Assembly (NCBI GenBank): GCA_001429255.1
Contig: LMJI01000002.1
Location: 421,274-485,273, forward strand
Length of the DNA: 64,000 bases
Direction: 5' to 3'
Origin: Cellulomonas sp. Root930
Lineage (GTDB): Bacteria; Actinomycetota; Actinomycetes; Actinomycetales; Cellulomonadaceae
The notes under the pieces were generated by a model, which was given only the letters and a program-made list of their open reading frames with translations, was not told where the DNA came from and ran no database searches. Of the stretch, positions 7,491-15,668 are shown in pieces (within the stretch, counting starts at the first letter, position 1; each line of letters starts with the position of its first letter). The position numbers were made by a program, and so were the translations under genes.

Positions 7491-8981
7491 ATGGCGGAGC
7501 AGGCGCAGGAGTTCGACGTCGTGGTGGTCGGCGGCGGCGCGGTGGGCGAGAACGTGGCTGACCGCGCGGGACGGACCGGGCTCAGCGTCGCGCTCGTCGA
7601 GCACGCCCTGGTGGGGGGCGAGTGCTCGTACTGGGCCTGCATGCCGTCCAAGGCGCTCCTGCGACCCGGCGCGGCGCTCGCGGCCGCCCGTGGCGTCCCG
7701 GGTGCCGCGGGAGCGGTGACGGGCGACGTCGACGTCGCGGCGGCGTTCGCCCGGCGCGACGAGATCACGCACCACTGGGACGACGGCTCCCAGGTCGACT
7801 GGGTCCGGAGCACCGGGATCACCCTCCTGCGGGGACATGCACGGTTCACCGGGCCGCGGGCGCTCACGGTCGAGGGCGACGACGGGCCGGCGCAGGTGAC
7901 CGCCCGGCACGCCGTCGTCGTGGCCACCGGGTCAGCGCCGGTGCTCCCGTCGGTCGAGGGCCTCGCGGAGCTGCCGCCCTGGACCAGCCGCGAGGCGACC
8001 TCCGCGCAGCAGGTGCCGGCACGGTTGGCCGTGCTCGGCGGCGGCGTGGTGGGCGTCGAGATGGCCACGGCGTTCGCCGACTTCGGCAGCGCGGTGACAC
8101 TGATCGTGCGTGGGGACCGGCTCCTGGCGGGCGCGGAGCCGTTCGCCGGCGAGGCGGTCGCGACGTCGCTGGCCGACCTGGGGGTCACGGTCCGGTTCGG
8201 TGCCGAGACCCGGTCCGCGCGCCGCGAGGCGGACGGCGTGCACCTGGACCTCGGCACCGGTCAGGACCTGGTGGTCGACGAGGTGCTCGTCGCGACCGGT
8301 CGGCGACCGCGGACCACCGAGCTGGGCCTCGAGACGCTCGGGCTCGAGCCGGGGAAGGCGGTGGCGGTCGACGACGCCCTGCAGGCCACCGGGGTCGACG
8401 GCGGCTGGCTGTTCGCCGCCGGCGACGTGTCCGGACGGACGGCGACGACCCACCAGGGCAAGTACGACGCCCGCGTGGTCGGCGACGTGATCGCCGCGCG
8501 GTTCGACCCGCGGTCCTCGGCGGCGGACTCACCCGACGGCGCCACGCCGGGCGACCGAGCGCTGGCGGCCGCCGACGAGCGTGCCGCGGGTCCGTGGAGC
8601 CGCTACCGGGCGACCGCCGACCTCGGGTCGGTGCCGCAGGTCGTGTTCTCCCGGCCGGAGGTCGCGTGGGTGGGACTCACCGAGGAGGCCGCACGGAAGA
8701 AGGGCCTCGACGTGCGCGTGCTCGGCTACGACCTCGAGAACGTGGCGGGCGCGAGCGTGTTCGCCGCGGACTACGCCGGTCACGCGCAGCTGGTGGTCGA
8801 CGACGCCCGGGGGGTGGTCGTCGGCGCCACGTTCGTCGGGCCGGAGGTGGCCGAGCTGCTGCACGCCGCGACGATCGCCGTGGTCGGGGAGGTGCCCCTG
8901 GAGCGCCTGTGGCACGCGGTGCCGTCGTACCCGACCGTGAGCGAGGTCTGGCTCCGGCTGCTGGAGACAGCGGGCCTCTGA
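7491..8981 (+). CDS. class I pyridine nucleotide-disulfide oxidoreductase
   Basis: A 496-residue flavoprotein. The N-terminal FAD site is VVVGGGAVGENVA, the redox disulfide is GGECSYWACMPSKAL (CX4C), the NAD(P) Rossmann motif is AVLGGGVVGVEMATAF and a second FAD contact is GWLFAAGDV. The C-terminal dimerisation domain ends in WHAVPSYPTVSEVW, containing the His and Glu of the catalytic dyad but with three extra residues compared with the HAHPTLSE of lipoamide dehydrogenases. It resembles the mercuric-reductase/LpdA-like group of Actinobacteria with a YWAC centre. The substrate is not determined; it is not next to any 2-oxoacid dehydrogenase subunits. It ends at a strong terminator. Confidence 0.88.
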   Translation: MAEQAQEFDVVVVGGGAVGENVADRAGRTGLSVALVEHALVGGECSYWACMPSKALLRPGAALAAARGVPGAAGAVTGDVDVAAAFARRDEITHHWDDGSQVDWVRSTGITLLRGHARFTGPRALTVEGDDGPAQVTARHAVVVATGSAPVLPSVEGLAELPPWTSREATSAQQVPARLAVLGGGVVGVEMATAFADFGSAVTLIVRGDRLLAGAEPFAGEAVATSLADLGVTVRFGAETRSARREADGVHLDLGTGQDLVVDEVLVATGRRPRTTELGLETLGLEPGKAVAVDDALQATGVDGGWLFAAGDVSGRTATTHQGKYDARVVGDVIAARFDPRSSAADSPDGATPGDRALAAADERAAGPWSRYRATADLGSVPQVVFSRPEVAWVGLTEEAARKKGLDVRVLGYDLENVAGASVFAADYAGHAQLVVDDARGVVVGATFVGPEVAELLHAATIAVVGEVPLERLWHAVPSYPTVSEVWLRLLETAGL

Positions 8982-8987
8982 GCATGG

Positions 8988-9023
8988 CGAAGGGGGCGGA
9001 CCCAGTCAGGTCCGCCCCCTTCG
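8988..9023. terminator. bidirectional terminator
   Basis: A perfect 15-bp stem (8988-9002 with 9009-9023) and 6-nt loop between the convergent stops of the oxidoreductase and the osmoprotectant-binding protein. Confidence 0.9.
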
Positions 9024-9032
9024 TCCGTGCGA

Positions 9033-10037
9033 TCAGCTGTCCGCGGCGAGCGACCCGTCGCTCGAGAGGACGAGGCCGATGGCGGCCTCACCCTGACGCA
9101 CGGCCTGGCCGATCAGGCCGAAGTCGTAGGACTTGAAGTCCGCGAACTCGATCCCGTACGTCTCCTCGAGGCCCAGCTGGCAGAACGGGCGCTCGGGGCA
9201 CTCGGCCGGACCGGCCAGCACCAGCCCGCCGCAGTTCTCGGCGAGGTCGGACAGGGTGGTCAGGTCGTGCTCGGTGGCGAACTCGCTGGTCACCGCGAAC
9301 GCGTTCTGGTCCTGCGCGGTGGACGGGGCGCCCACGGTCAGGCCGGCGGCGTCCGCGAGCGGGGTCAGCGCGGTCACCGTCTCGTCGACGTCGGCGGAGG
9401 CCACCGACGCGGCGTCGGCACCGTTCTGCTGCGCGTTGAGGAAGTCCGCGAGCGTCGCCGCGTACTCCGGGACTGCCGTGAGCGTGCCGTCGGTCAACGC
9501 CGGCAGGTACGTCTCGCGGTTGCCGATGGTGCGCACCTCGACCGTGTAGCCCGCGGTGCGCAGGACGGCCGCGTAGATCTCCGCCAGCGTCGCGCTCTCG
9601 GAGAAGTTGGCCGCACCGATCACCAGCGACGCACCCGCACCCGACGCCTCCGTCGCGGCGAGGCCCTCGGTGTCCACGAACTCCTCCGCCACCTCGCTCG
9701 ACGTGCGGCGGTCGATGTCGACAGCCTTGTTGAGCTCGATGAGCTTGTCCGTGTCGAGGGCGGCCGAGACGGCGTCGAGCAGCTCGATCACCGACGCGTT
9801 CGCCGCGGCGGCGGCCTTGTTGACGGCCGGGATGATGTTGTCGGCGTTCTGGAGGCCCTTGTCGTCCTCCAGGACGACGAGCTTCTCGCCGGCGATCGGG
9901 TCGCACGTGGCGAGCCCGGACGAGCCGGAAGTTGTCGGGTCGGCTTCGCCTCCGCCCGAGCCAGGGCTGCCACAGGCGCCGAGCGCCAGGGCGGCGACGG
10001 CGATCAGGGTCAGGGTGGTGGAGCGTCTCGCTCGCAT
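9033..10037 (-). CDS. osmoprotectant (betaine/choline-type) ABC substrate-binding lipoprotein, apparently circularly permuted
   Basis: A 334-residue lipoprotein with lipobox ALGAC (Cys22), so it is membrane-anchored outside the cell. The mature part has the two blocks of OpuBC/ProX-type binding proteins in swapped order. Residues about 53-126 (LVVLEDDKGLQNADNIIPAV through EVAEEF) match what is normally the C-terminus. Residues about 135 to the end (SLVIGAANFSESATLAEIY, then GNRETYLPALTDG) match what is normally the N-terminus. The protein ends at IGLVLSSDGSLAADS, exactly where the usual family continues into LVVLEDDKGLQ. SD GAGGAG lies 6 nt before the ATG. It is transcribed after the two permease genes, at 72 nt. 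Confidence 0.88.
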   Translation of the reverse strand: MRARRSTTLTLIAVAALALGACGSPGSGGGEADPTTSGSSGLATCDPIAGEKLVVLEDDKGLQNADNIIPAVNKAAAAANASVIELLDAVSAALDTDKLIELNKAVDIDRRTSSEVAEEFVDTEGLAATEASGAGASLVIGAANFSESATLAEIYAAVLRTAGYTVEVRTIGNRETYLPALTDGTLTAVPEYAATLADFLNAQQNGADAASVASADVDETVTALTPLADAAGLTVGAPSTAQDQNAFAVTSEFATEHDLTTLSDLAENCGGLVLAGPAECPERPFCQLGLEETYGIEFADFKSYDFGLIGQAVRQGEAAIGLVLSSDGSLAADS

Positions 10038-10109
10038 CGTGCTCTCCTCGGGGAGTCAGCAGGGGGCGGGAAGGGTCCCGGTGACGGACAGAAGGTGCCG
10101 CCGACGAGG

Positions 10110-10886
10110 TCAGGACGTTGTGCCCGACCTATTCGATCCACTGGTCGCGGGCTCGGCAAGCCCTGGGGATGTGACGCGTGCCCGGCGTGTGCGCCGGGAC
10201 GGCGTGTCGGACGTGTCCCGGGCCAGCGCTCGCAGGCCCGGGGGAGTGAGCAGGTACTGCGCGATCGCCAGCAGGCCCTCGGCGAGCAGGCACAGCCCGG
10301 CGACGAGGATGCCGCCTGCGAGCACCTGCCCGTAGTCCTGGGTGCCGAAGCCGGTGACGACGATGGTGCCGAGACTGCGTCCGCCCACCAGCGCCGCGAG
10401 CGGCACGGTCGCGAGCACCTGGACCGCCGCGGTGCGCACGCCGGCGGCGATGAGCGGCACGGCGAGCGGGAGCTCGACAGCCCACAGGCTGCGTCCACCG
10501 GACATGCCGACGCCCCGGGCGGCGTCCCGGACGTCGGCGTCGACCTCCCCCAGCCCCGTCACCGTGTTGGTGAGCAGGGGCGGGACCGCGAACACGGCGC
10601 ACGCGAGGACGGTGGCCGTGTTGCCGAACCGCCCGCTCGCCGCCAGCAGGGTGAGCAGGGCGAGCGTCGGCAGCGCCCGCGTGGTGTTGGCGACGACGAC
10701 ACCGACCGTCGCGCCGCGGCCACGGTGCCCGAGCCAGAGGCCCACGGGAAGGGCGACCACCGCGGCCAGGAGCACCGCGAGCACCGACACGACGATGTGG
10801 TCGCGCGTGAGCGCCAGCACGCCGTTGCGACCGACCCAGTTCAGGGGGTCGTTCAGCCAGACGAACGCGTCGGTCAGGGTGTCCAC
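10110..10886 (-). CDS. osmoprotectant ABC transporter permease (OpuBB/ProW type), distal
   Basis: A 258-residue inner-membrane permease with GTG start and about five to six hydrophobic segments. The permease EAA-like loop is DAARGVGMSGGRSLWAVELPLAVP, the conserved cytoplasmic contact for the ATPase. The last 50 residues are a polar, Arg/Ser-rich tail not needed for the fold. The start codon is separated from the stop of the upstream permease by a single base, so the two are co-translated and probably form a heterodimeric pore with the binding protein encoded downstream. Confidence 0.9.
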   Translation of the reverse strand: MDTLTDAFVWLNDPLNWVGRNGVLALTRDHIVVSVLAVLLAAVVALPVGLWLGHRGRGATVGVVVANTTRALPTLALLTLLAASGRFGNTATVLACAVFAVPPLLTNTVTGLGEVDADVRDAARGVGMSGGRSLWAVELPLAVPLIAAGVRTAAVQVLATVPLAALVGGRSLGTIVVTGFGTQDYGQVLAGGILVAGLCLLAEGLLAIAQYLLTPPGLRALARDTSDTPSRRTRRARVTSPGLAEPATSGSNRSGTTS

Positions 10887-10887
10887 G

Positions 10888-11562
10888 TCACACCGGCCTC
10901 TCGACGCGCGCCCACGGGGTGATCCGACGCCCGACTCCCGCGATCACCAGGTCGCACACCAGCGCGAGCAGGAGGCAGAGCACCGTGGACGTCATGATCT
11001 CCGCGTGGTAGTTGCTGCGGAAGCCGCGGAACATCAGCTGCCCCAGCCCGCCGTAGCCGACGACGACACCCACGGTGACGAGCGCGACCGTGGTGACCGT
11101 GGCGAGCCTGAGCCCGGCGACGATGCTCGGCAGGGCCTGCGGCAGCTCGACCGCGAACAGCAGCCGCGACCGGCCGTACCCCATCCCGCGCGCCGCGTCC
11201 CGGACCGCAGGATCGACGCCCTGAAGCCCGACCAGCACGTTGCGGGTGAGCACGAGCAGCGCGTAGGACACCAGGCCGATGAGCACCGTGGTGCGCCCGA
11301 TTCCCGTGTACGGCGCCAGGATGGCGAAAAGCGCCAGCGACGGCACCGTGTAGAGGACGCCCGCGACGCCGAGCACCGGGCCGGCCAGCCGCGGCCGCAG
11401 GTGGGCCAGCGCGCCGAGCGGCAGGGCGAGCACGAACGCGATGACGACGGCCTGCAACGTGAGCGAGGCGTGCTGCTCGAGCGCGCGCCCGATGTCCGCG
11501 GCGTTGCGCTCGACGTACTCCCACGAGAACCACGGGTTGGGTGGAGCCTCGGCCAGACGCAT
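10888..11562 (-). CDS. osmoprotectant ABC transporter permease (OpuBB/ProW type), proximal
   Basis: A 224-residue permease with about five membrane segments and the EAA loop DAARGMGYGRSRLLFAVELPQALP. It is first in the three-gene minus-strand unit (permease, permease, binding protein). The ATG at 11562 gives MRLAEAPPNPWFSWEYV; a much longer upstream frame exists but is the antisense shadow of the ATPase gene. Substrate class (glycine betaine, choline, carnitine) is inferred from the binding protein. Confidence 0.9.
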   Translation of the reverse strand: MRLAEAPPNPWFSWEYVERNAADIGRALEQHASLTLQAVVIAFVLALPLGALAHLRPRLAGPVLGVAGVLYTVPSLALFAILAPYTGIGRTTVLIGLVSYALLVLTRNVLVGLQGVDPAVRDAARGMGYGRSRLLFAVELPQALPSIVAGLRLATVTTVALVTVGVVVGYGGLGQLMFRGFRSNYHAEIMTSTVLCLLLALVCDLVIAGVGRRITPWARVERPV

Positions 11563-11640
11563 GCGGCGAACGTACCGGGGGCCTGTGACATGCGCAGTCT
11601 GACCCTGCGGGTGTGGGACCGGGCGACTAGCGTCCTGGGG

Positions 11641-12687
11641 GTGGCAGAGGACCCGGCGATCGCCTTCGAGCACGTGAGCAAGTCCTACGCGTCCGACCGC
11701 GGGCGCGGGGAGTCCGGCGCGGCCGTCGACGACCTGTCGCTGGCGGTGCGGCCGCACGAGGTGCTGGTCCTGGTCGGCCCTTCGGGCTGCGGCAAGTCCA
11801 CCACCCTGCGCATGGCCAACCGTCTGGTGGAGCCGACGTCGGGGCGGATCATGCTCGAGGGCGAGGACGTGACCACGGTCGACCCCGTGGGCCTGCGCCG
11901 GCGGATGGGCTACGTGATCCAGAACGTCGGGCTCTTCCCGCACCGCACGGTCGCGCAGAACGTCGCCACCGTGCCGGGGCTCGTCGGCTGGGACCGCAAG
12001 AGGACGGCCGCGCGCGTCGACGAGCTGCTCGACCTGGTGGGTCTGGACCCCGACCGGTACGCCCGCCGCTTCCCGCACGAGCTCTCCGGTGGCGAGCGTC
12101 AGCGCGTCGGGGTCGCCCGTGCGCTGGCCACGGACCCCCCGGTGCTCCTCATGGACGAGCCGTTCGGTGCGGTGGACCCCGTGGGCCGACGCCGGCTGCA
12201 GAACGAGTTCGCCCGGATCCAGCGCACCCTGGGCATCACCGTGATGCTGGTCACGCACGACATCGACGAGGCGGTCCGCATGGCCGACCGCGTGGCGGTG
12301 CTGAGCACCGGCGCGCACATCGAGCAGCTCGCGTCGCCGCTCGACATCGTCGCCCGACCCGCCACCCCGGCCGTGGCGGACCTCGTCGGGCGCGGCCGCA
12401 CCGCTCGTCTGCTCGCGCTGGGCCGCCTGGAGCGCGCTGACCTCGACCCTTCCGTGCAGGACGGCGGGACCGGTCCGGCGCTGGCCGTCGGGGCGGAGCT
12501 GGGCGACGTGCTCGACGCGCTCGTCGGCGCGGACGGGCCCCTGGCCGTGCAGGACGAGCATGGTCGGGTCGTCGGCAGCGCCACCGCCGCCACGGTCGTG
12601 CGTGCCCTCGACCGGCTCACGGAGCGGGCAGAGGAGACGGACGCCACAGCGGACGCGGACGCGGCCGTCGGTACGCTGCGCAGGTGA
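11641..12687 (+). CDS. osmoprotectant ABC transporter ATP-binding protein
   Basis: A 348-residue ATPase of the ProV/OpuCA group: Walker A GPSGCGKST, Q-loop VIQNVGLFPHRTV, signature LSGGERQRVGVARAL, Walker B VLLMDEPFGAVDPVGR and switch His in VTHDIDEAVRMADR. After the ATPase domain (to about residue 245) comes one CBS-like segment (LGDVLDALVGADGPLAVQDEHG), the usual osmosensing extension though seemingly single. It is on the opposite strand from its permeases, divergent across 78 nt. The GTG at 11641 is preceded at 7 nt by TAGCGT, suggesting a leaderless transcript; in-frame starts at 11590 or 11611 are alternatives. Confidence 0.88.
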   Translation: MAEDPAIAFEHVSKSYASDRGRGESGAAVDDLSLAVRPHEVLVLVGPSGCGKSTTLRMANRLVEPTSGRIMLEGEDVTTVDPVGLRRRMGYVIQNVGLFPHRTVAQNVATVPGLVGWDRKRTAARVDELLDLVGLDPDRYARRFPHELSGGERQRVGVARALATDPPVLLMDEPFGAVDPVGRRRLQNEFARIQRTLGITVMLVTHDIDEAVRMADRVAVLSTGAHIEQLASPLDIVARPATPAVADLVGRGRTARLLALGRLERADLDPSVQDGGTGPALAVGAELGDVLDALVGADGPLAVQDEHGRVVGSATAATVVRALDRLTERAEETDATADADAAVGTLRR

Positions 12688-13601
12688 CCACCCCCACCGC
12701 ACGCCTGGCCCTCGCGACCTGCGCCGAGCTCCCGGAGCTCGACGCCGACGACCACGCCCTGCGCGACGCGCTGCTCGAGCGCGGTGTCGCCACGGACGTC
12801 GTGGTCTGGGACGACCCGACCGTCGACTGGGGCACCTACCCCCATGTCGTCATCCGCTCCACGTGGGACTACACCGACCGCCCGGCGCAGTTCGCCGACT
12901 GGACGCGCAAGGTGGAGCGCACCAGCACGCTGCTCAACCCCGCGTCGGTCGTCGGGTGGAACATCGACAAGACCTACCTGCGCGACCTGGAGAAGGCCGG
13001 CCTGCCGATCGTCCCCACGATCTGGCTGGACCCCGAGCGCAACCTCGACTCCCGCGCCATCCACACGCGGTTCCCGGCGTTCGGCGACTTCGTCATCAAG
13101 CCGACCGTCAGCGCCGGCTCGCGGGACACCGGCCGGTACGACGCCGGGGTCACGCAGCAGCGCTCGCTCGCCATCACGCACGCCAAGAACCTGCTGAGCG
13201 TGGGCCGGCGCGTGATGATCCAGCGGTACCTGCGCAAGGTCGACACGGTCGGTGAGACCGCGCTGGTCTTCATCGAGGGTCAGTTCAGCCACTCGGTCCG
13301 CAAGGGCGCGCTGCTCGCCGGCCCGTTCCGCGAGGAGCAGGTGCTGTACCGGGACGAGACCCTCACCTCGCGGGACGCCAGCGACGCGGAGCGCGAGCTC
13401 GCGGAGCGCGTCGTGGCCGCGCTGCCGGGGATCGCCCCGGGTGCCGACGGACCGCTGCTCTACGCCCGCGTGGACCTGATCCAGGACGACGAGGGCAACC
13501 CCGTGGTGCTCGAGGTCGAGCTCACCGAGCCGTCCCTGTTCTTCGCGCTCTCGGAGGGTTCCGCCGGGCGGTTCGCCGACGCGATCGCCGCGCGGCTCTG
13601 A
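12684..13601 (+). CDS. ATP-grasp domain protein of unknown substrate
   Basis: A 305-residue protein starting with GTG inside the stop codon of the ATPase gene (GTGA overlap), so translation is coupled. It has the outline of the ATP-grasp fold: an N-terminal Rossmann-like part (VWDDPTVDWGTYPHVVIRSTWDYTDR), a GDFVIKPTVSAGSRDTGRY loop with the nucleotide-contacting lysine, and a C-terminal LLYARVDLIQDDEGNPVVLEVELTEPSLFF with acidic Mg ligands. Such enzymes ligate a carboxylate to an amine or thiol; relatives include RimK and glutathione synthetase-like proteins. The substrate is not known, and a link with osmoprotectant transport is suggested only by coupling. Confidence 0.8.
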   Translation: MTTPTARLALATCAELPELDADDHALRDALLERGVATDVVVWDDPTVDWGTYPHVVIRSTWDYTDRPAQFADWTRKVERTSTLLNPASVVGWNIDKTYLRDLEKAGLPIVPTIWLDPERNLDSRAIHTRFPAFGDFVIKPTVSAGSRDTGRYDAGVTQQRSLAITHAKNLLSVGRRVMIQRYLRKVDTVGETALVFIEGQFSHSVRKGALLAGPFREEQVLYRDETLTSRDASDAERELAERVVAALPGIAPGADGPLLYARVDLIQDDEGNPVVLEVELTEPSLFFALSEGSAGRFADAIAARL

Positions 13602-13610
13602 CGTCGGCGG

Positions 13611-13630
13611 GCAGTGGCCGAGGCCACTGT
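13611..13630 (+). terminator. hairpin after the ATP-grasp gene
   Basis: CAGTGGCC and GGCCACTG form an 8-bp stem (13612-13619 with 13622-13629) with a very tight loop, 10 nt after the stop codon. A TACACT -10 element for tRNA-His follows at 13663-13668. Confidence 0.6.
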
Positions 13631-13702
13631 CTGCCGGTTCCAGAAGTGCTCCCAGCCTCGGGTACACTTCTCGACGCCCCGGCGTACGCGTCGGGGGATC
13701 GT

Positions 13703-13779
13703 GGTGGCTATAGCTCAGGTGGTAGAGCACCTGGTTGTGGTCCAGGGGGTCGCGGGTTCAAGTCCCGTTAGCCACCCCA
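13703..13779 (+). tRNA. tRNA-His (anticodon GUG)
   Basis: The extra G-1 (13703) faces C73, the His identity feature. The acceptor is GTGGCTA/TAGCCAC, the anticodon arm CCTGG-TTGTGGT-CCAGG (anticodon GTG) and the T-arm GGGTTCAAGTCCC. CCA is encoded at 13777-13779, unlike the other tRNAs here. Confidence 0.96.
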
Positions 13780-13831
13780 TCGCGTCGGGCGTCGACCATC
13801 TGGTCGGCGCCCGTCGCCGTTCCCGGGGGCG

Positions 13832-14503
13832 TCAGCCCTCCGACAGCAGGGCGCCCTTGACCGACGTCGCGACGACCTCGGCGGCGATCTTCTTCGCGGC
13901 CGCCGAGTCGGGGCCGGGCTGGGCCGGGAGCAGGGCCGCGCGGTAGTACCGCAGCTCGTCGATGCTCTCGAGGATGTCCGCGAGCGCCCGGTGGCCGCCG
14001 TTCTTGCGCGGCGAGGCGAAGTACACGCGCGGGTACCAGCGGCGGGCGAGCTCCTTGATCGAGGACACGTCGATCACCCGGTAGTGCAGGTGCCCGACGA
14101 GCTCGGTCATGTCGCGGTCCAGGAACGCCTTGTCGGTGCCCACGGAGTTGCCCGCCAGCGGGGCCTTGCCCGGGTCCGGCACCCAGGTGCGGACGTACTC
14201 GAGCACCTTGGCCTGCGCGTCCTCGATCGTGGTGCCGCCAGCGAGCCCCTCGAGCAGGCCCGAGGTGGTGTGCATGGTGCGGACGAAGTCGTTCATCTGC
14301 TCGAGCGCCTCGGGCGGCGGGGAGATGATCACGTCGACGCCCTCGCCGAGCACGCGCAGCTCCGAGTCGGTGACGACCGCGGCGACCTCCACGAGGGCGT
14401 CCGCGCCGAGGTCGAGGCCGGTCATCTCGCAGTCGATCCAGACGATGCGGTCGCCGCTCTCCTGTCCGGTCGTGGCGGGCGGGGGCGTCGGCGTGCTGGT
14501 CAC
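13832..14503 (-). CDS. orn: oligoribonuclease
   Basis: A 223-residue DEDDh 3'-5' exoribonuclease. The acidic motifs are IVWIDCEMTGLD (Exo I), the second Asp around GNSVGTDKAFLDRDM (Exo II), and HRALADILESI (His and Asp of Exo III). It degrades two- to five-nucleotide RNAs, including pGpG, to mononucleotides. The GTG at 14503 gives MTSTPTPPP and is preceded at 9 nt by TAGGCT, a leaderless -10; longer upstream frames are shadow. The C-terminal 25 residues form a polar extension common in Actinobacteria. Confidence 0.95.
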   Translation of the reverse strand: MTSTPTPPPATTGQESGDRIVWIDCEMTGLDLGADALVEVAAVVTDSELRVLGEGVDVIISPPPEALEQMNDFVRTMHTTSGLLEGLAGGTTIEDAQAKVLEYVRTWVPDPGKAPLAGNSVGTDKAFLDRDMTELVGHLHYRVIDVSSIKELARRWYPRVYFASPRKNGGHRALADILESIDELRYYRAALLPAQPGPDSAAAKKIAAEVVATSVKGALLSEG

Positions 14504-14574
14504 GCAGGTCAGCCTAGGGGGCGTCCGCGCGTCCTGCGTTCGTGCGCCGGGCGTGCCGCGGTTAGCGTCGACCG

Positions 14575-15288
14575 ATGACCGACGACGTCGCACGCACGCC
14601 GCCCCGCCTCCCGACTCTCGCTGCACTGTGGTCGCGGCCCGCGCTCTGGGCATGGCTGCCGGGCATCGTGCTCGTCGTCGGCGGGCTCGCGGTGTTCTTC
14701 GGCGTGCTCGACACGGTCCGCGAGAAGGACGACCTGTCGAGCCTGGACCAGCCCGTGCTCGAGTATCTGGTGGCGCACCGCACCCCCGGCTGGACGGGGG
14801 TGCTGGCGGCGATCACGTTCGTCTCGGGTCCCACCGTGCTCCCGATCCTCGTCGCGGTGGCGTGCGGCGTCTGGGCTCTCGTGCGGCGGGCGTGGTGGCG
14901 TCCTGCGCTGCTGGCGGGGGCGATGGTCGCGTCGACGCTGATCAGCCTCTCGGTCAAGGGCCTGGTGGGGCGTGAGAGACCGCCCGCGGACACGATGTTC
15001 GTGCCGGGTGCGGAGACGACGGCGTCGTTCCCGTCCGGGCACACGATCGGCACCGCGACGCTCCTGCTGGTGGCCACCTACCTCGTCTGCAGCCGGAGGC
15101 CGACGGCGCCGCGGCTCGTCGCGTGGGGGCTGGCGACGCTGGTCGGGACGACGCTCGTGGCGCTCAGCCGGCTCTACCTCGGCTACCACTTCCTCACCGA
15201 CGTGGTCGCGGCGGTGGCGCTCGCGATCGCGGTGGTGGGCCTGGTGACGATCGTCGACCGTCTGCACACGGGCCCGCCGCCCGCCTGA
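14575..15288 (+). CDS. PAP2 family membrane phosphatase
   Basis: A 237-residue integral membrane protein with about six membrane segments. The three PAP2 motifs are complete: KGLVGRERP (KX6RP), SFPSGHT (PSGH) and SRLYLGYHFLTD (SRX5H), with the two histidines facing outwards. It should dephosphorylate lipid phosphates such as undecaprenyl pyrophosphate or phosphatidate; which one cannot be told from sequence. TTAGCGT lies 7 nt before the ATG, implying leaderless transcription, divergent from orn. Confidence 0.92.
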   Translation: MTDDVARTPPRLPTLAALWSRPALWAWLPGIVLVVGGLAVFFGVLDTVREKDDLSSLDQPVLEYLVAHRTPGWTGVLAAITFVSGPTVLPILVAVACGVWALVRRAWWRPALLAGAMVASTLISLSVKGLVGRERPPADTMFVPGAETTASFPSGHTIGTATLLLVATYLVCSRRPTAPRLVAWGLATLVGTTLVALSRLYLGYHFLTDVVAAVALAIAVVGLVTIVDRLHTGPPPA

Positions 15289-15292
15289 GGTG

Positions 15293-15541
15293 CTACCCGG
15301 CGTGGTCGTGGCCGGGAACCGTCGAGGCCAGCCACGCGGCGATCGGGACGATCACGGCGACGGCCCCCGCGATCCAGAGGCTGGCGGTCCACGAGGTGCC
15401 CGCCCAGCGCAGCACGACGAGCGTGCCGCCGCCTGCGGCCACGCCGAGCCCGACGCGCTCGAGCCAGAGGACGACGAGCCGGGCGAGCCGCCTCCGCGGG
15501 GGCAGCTCCTGCGCGGCGTCCGGGGTGGCGTGCCGGCCCAT
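15293..15541 (-). CDS. small membrane protein of unknown function
   Basis: An 82-residue frame from the ATG at 15541, convergent with the PAP2 gene at 4 nt. It has a polar, arginine-rich N-terminus (ELPPRRRLARLVV) and two hydrophobic segments (GLGVAAGGGTLVVLRWAG and SLWIAGAVAVIVPIAAWLAS), ending in PGHDHAG. No Shine-Dalgarno is visible and an in-frame GTG at 15604 would add 21 residues. The two-membrane-segment layout and absence of any better frame support a real gene, but the evidence is modest. Confidence 0.5.
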   Translation of the reverse strand: MGRHATPDAAQELPPRRRLARLVVLWLERVGLGVAAGGGTLVVLRWAGTSWTASLWIAGAVAVIVPIAAWLASTVPGHDHAG

Positions 15542-15612
15542 CAGCGACGCCCGGGGTGCCGCGGGTGCGGGCAGTCGGACGGCGGCATGGCGACATGGTG
15601 GCACGCATGACG

Positions 15613-15657
15613 GCGGGCGCGGACCGGAACCCCTGGTGGGGATCGGCCCGCGCCCGC
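15613..15657 (-). terminator. terminator after the 63-aa gene
   Basis: A 10-bp GC stem (15613-15622 with 15648-15657), extended by three more pairs after a mismatch, lies 12 nt past the stop of the small minus-strand gene. Confidence 0.65.
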
Positions 15658-15668
15658 TGCGGTGTGGG

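Noticed and set aside
9027..10922. 631-residue plus-strand frame over the osmoprotectant genes
   Set aside because: Antisense to two genes with clear motifs on the minus strand; no recognisable domain of its own.
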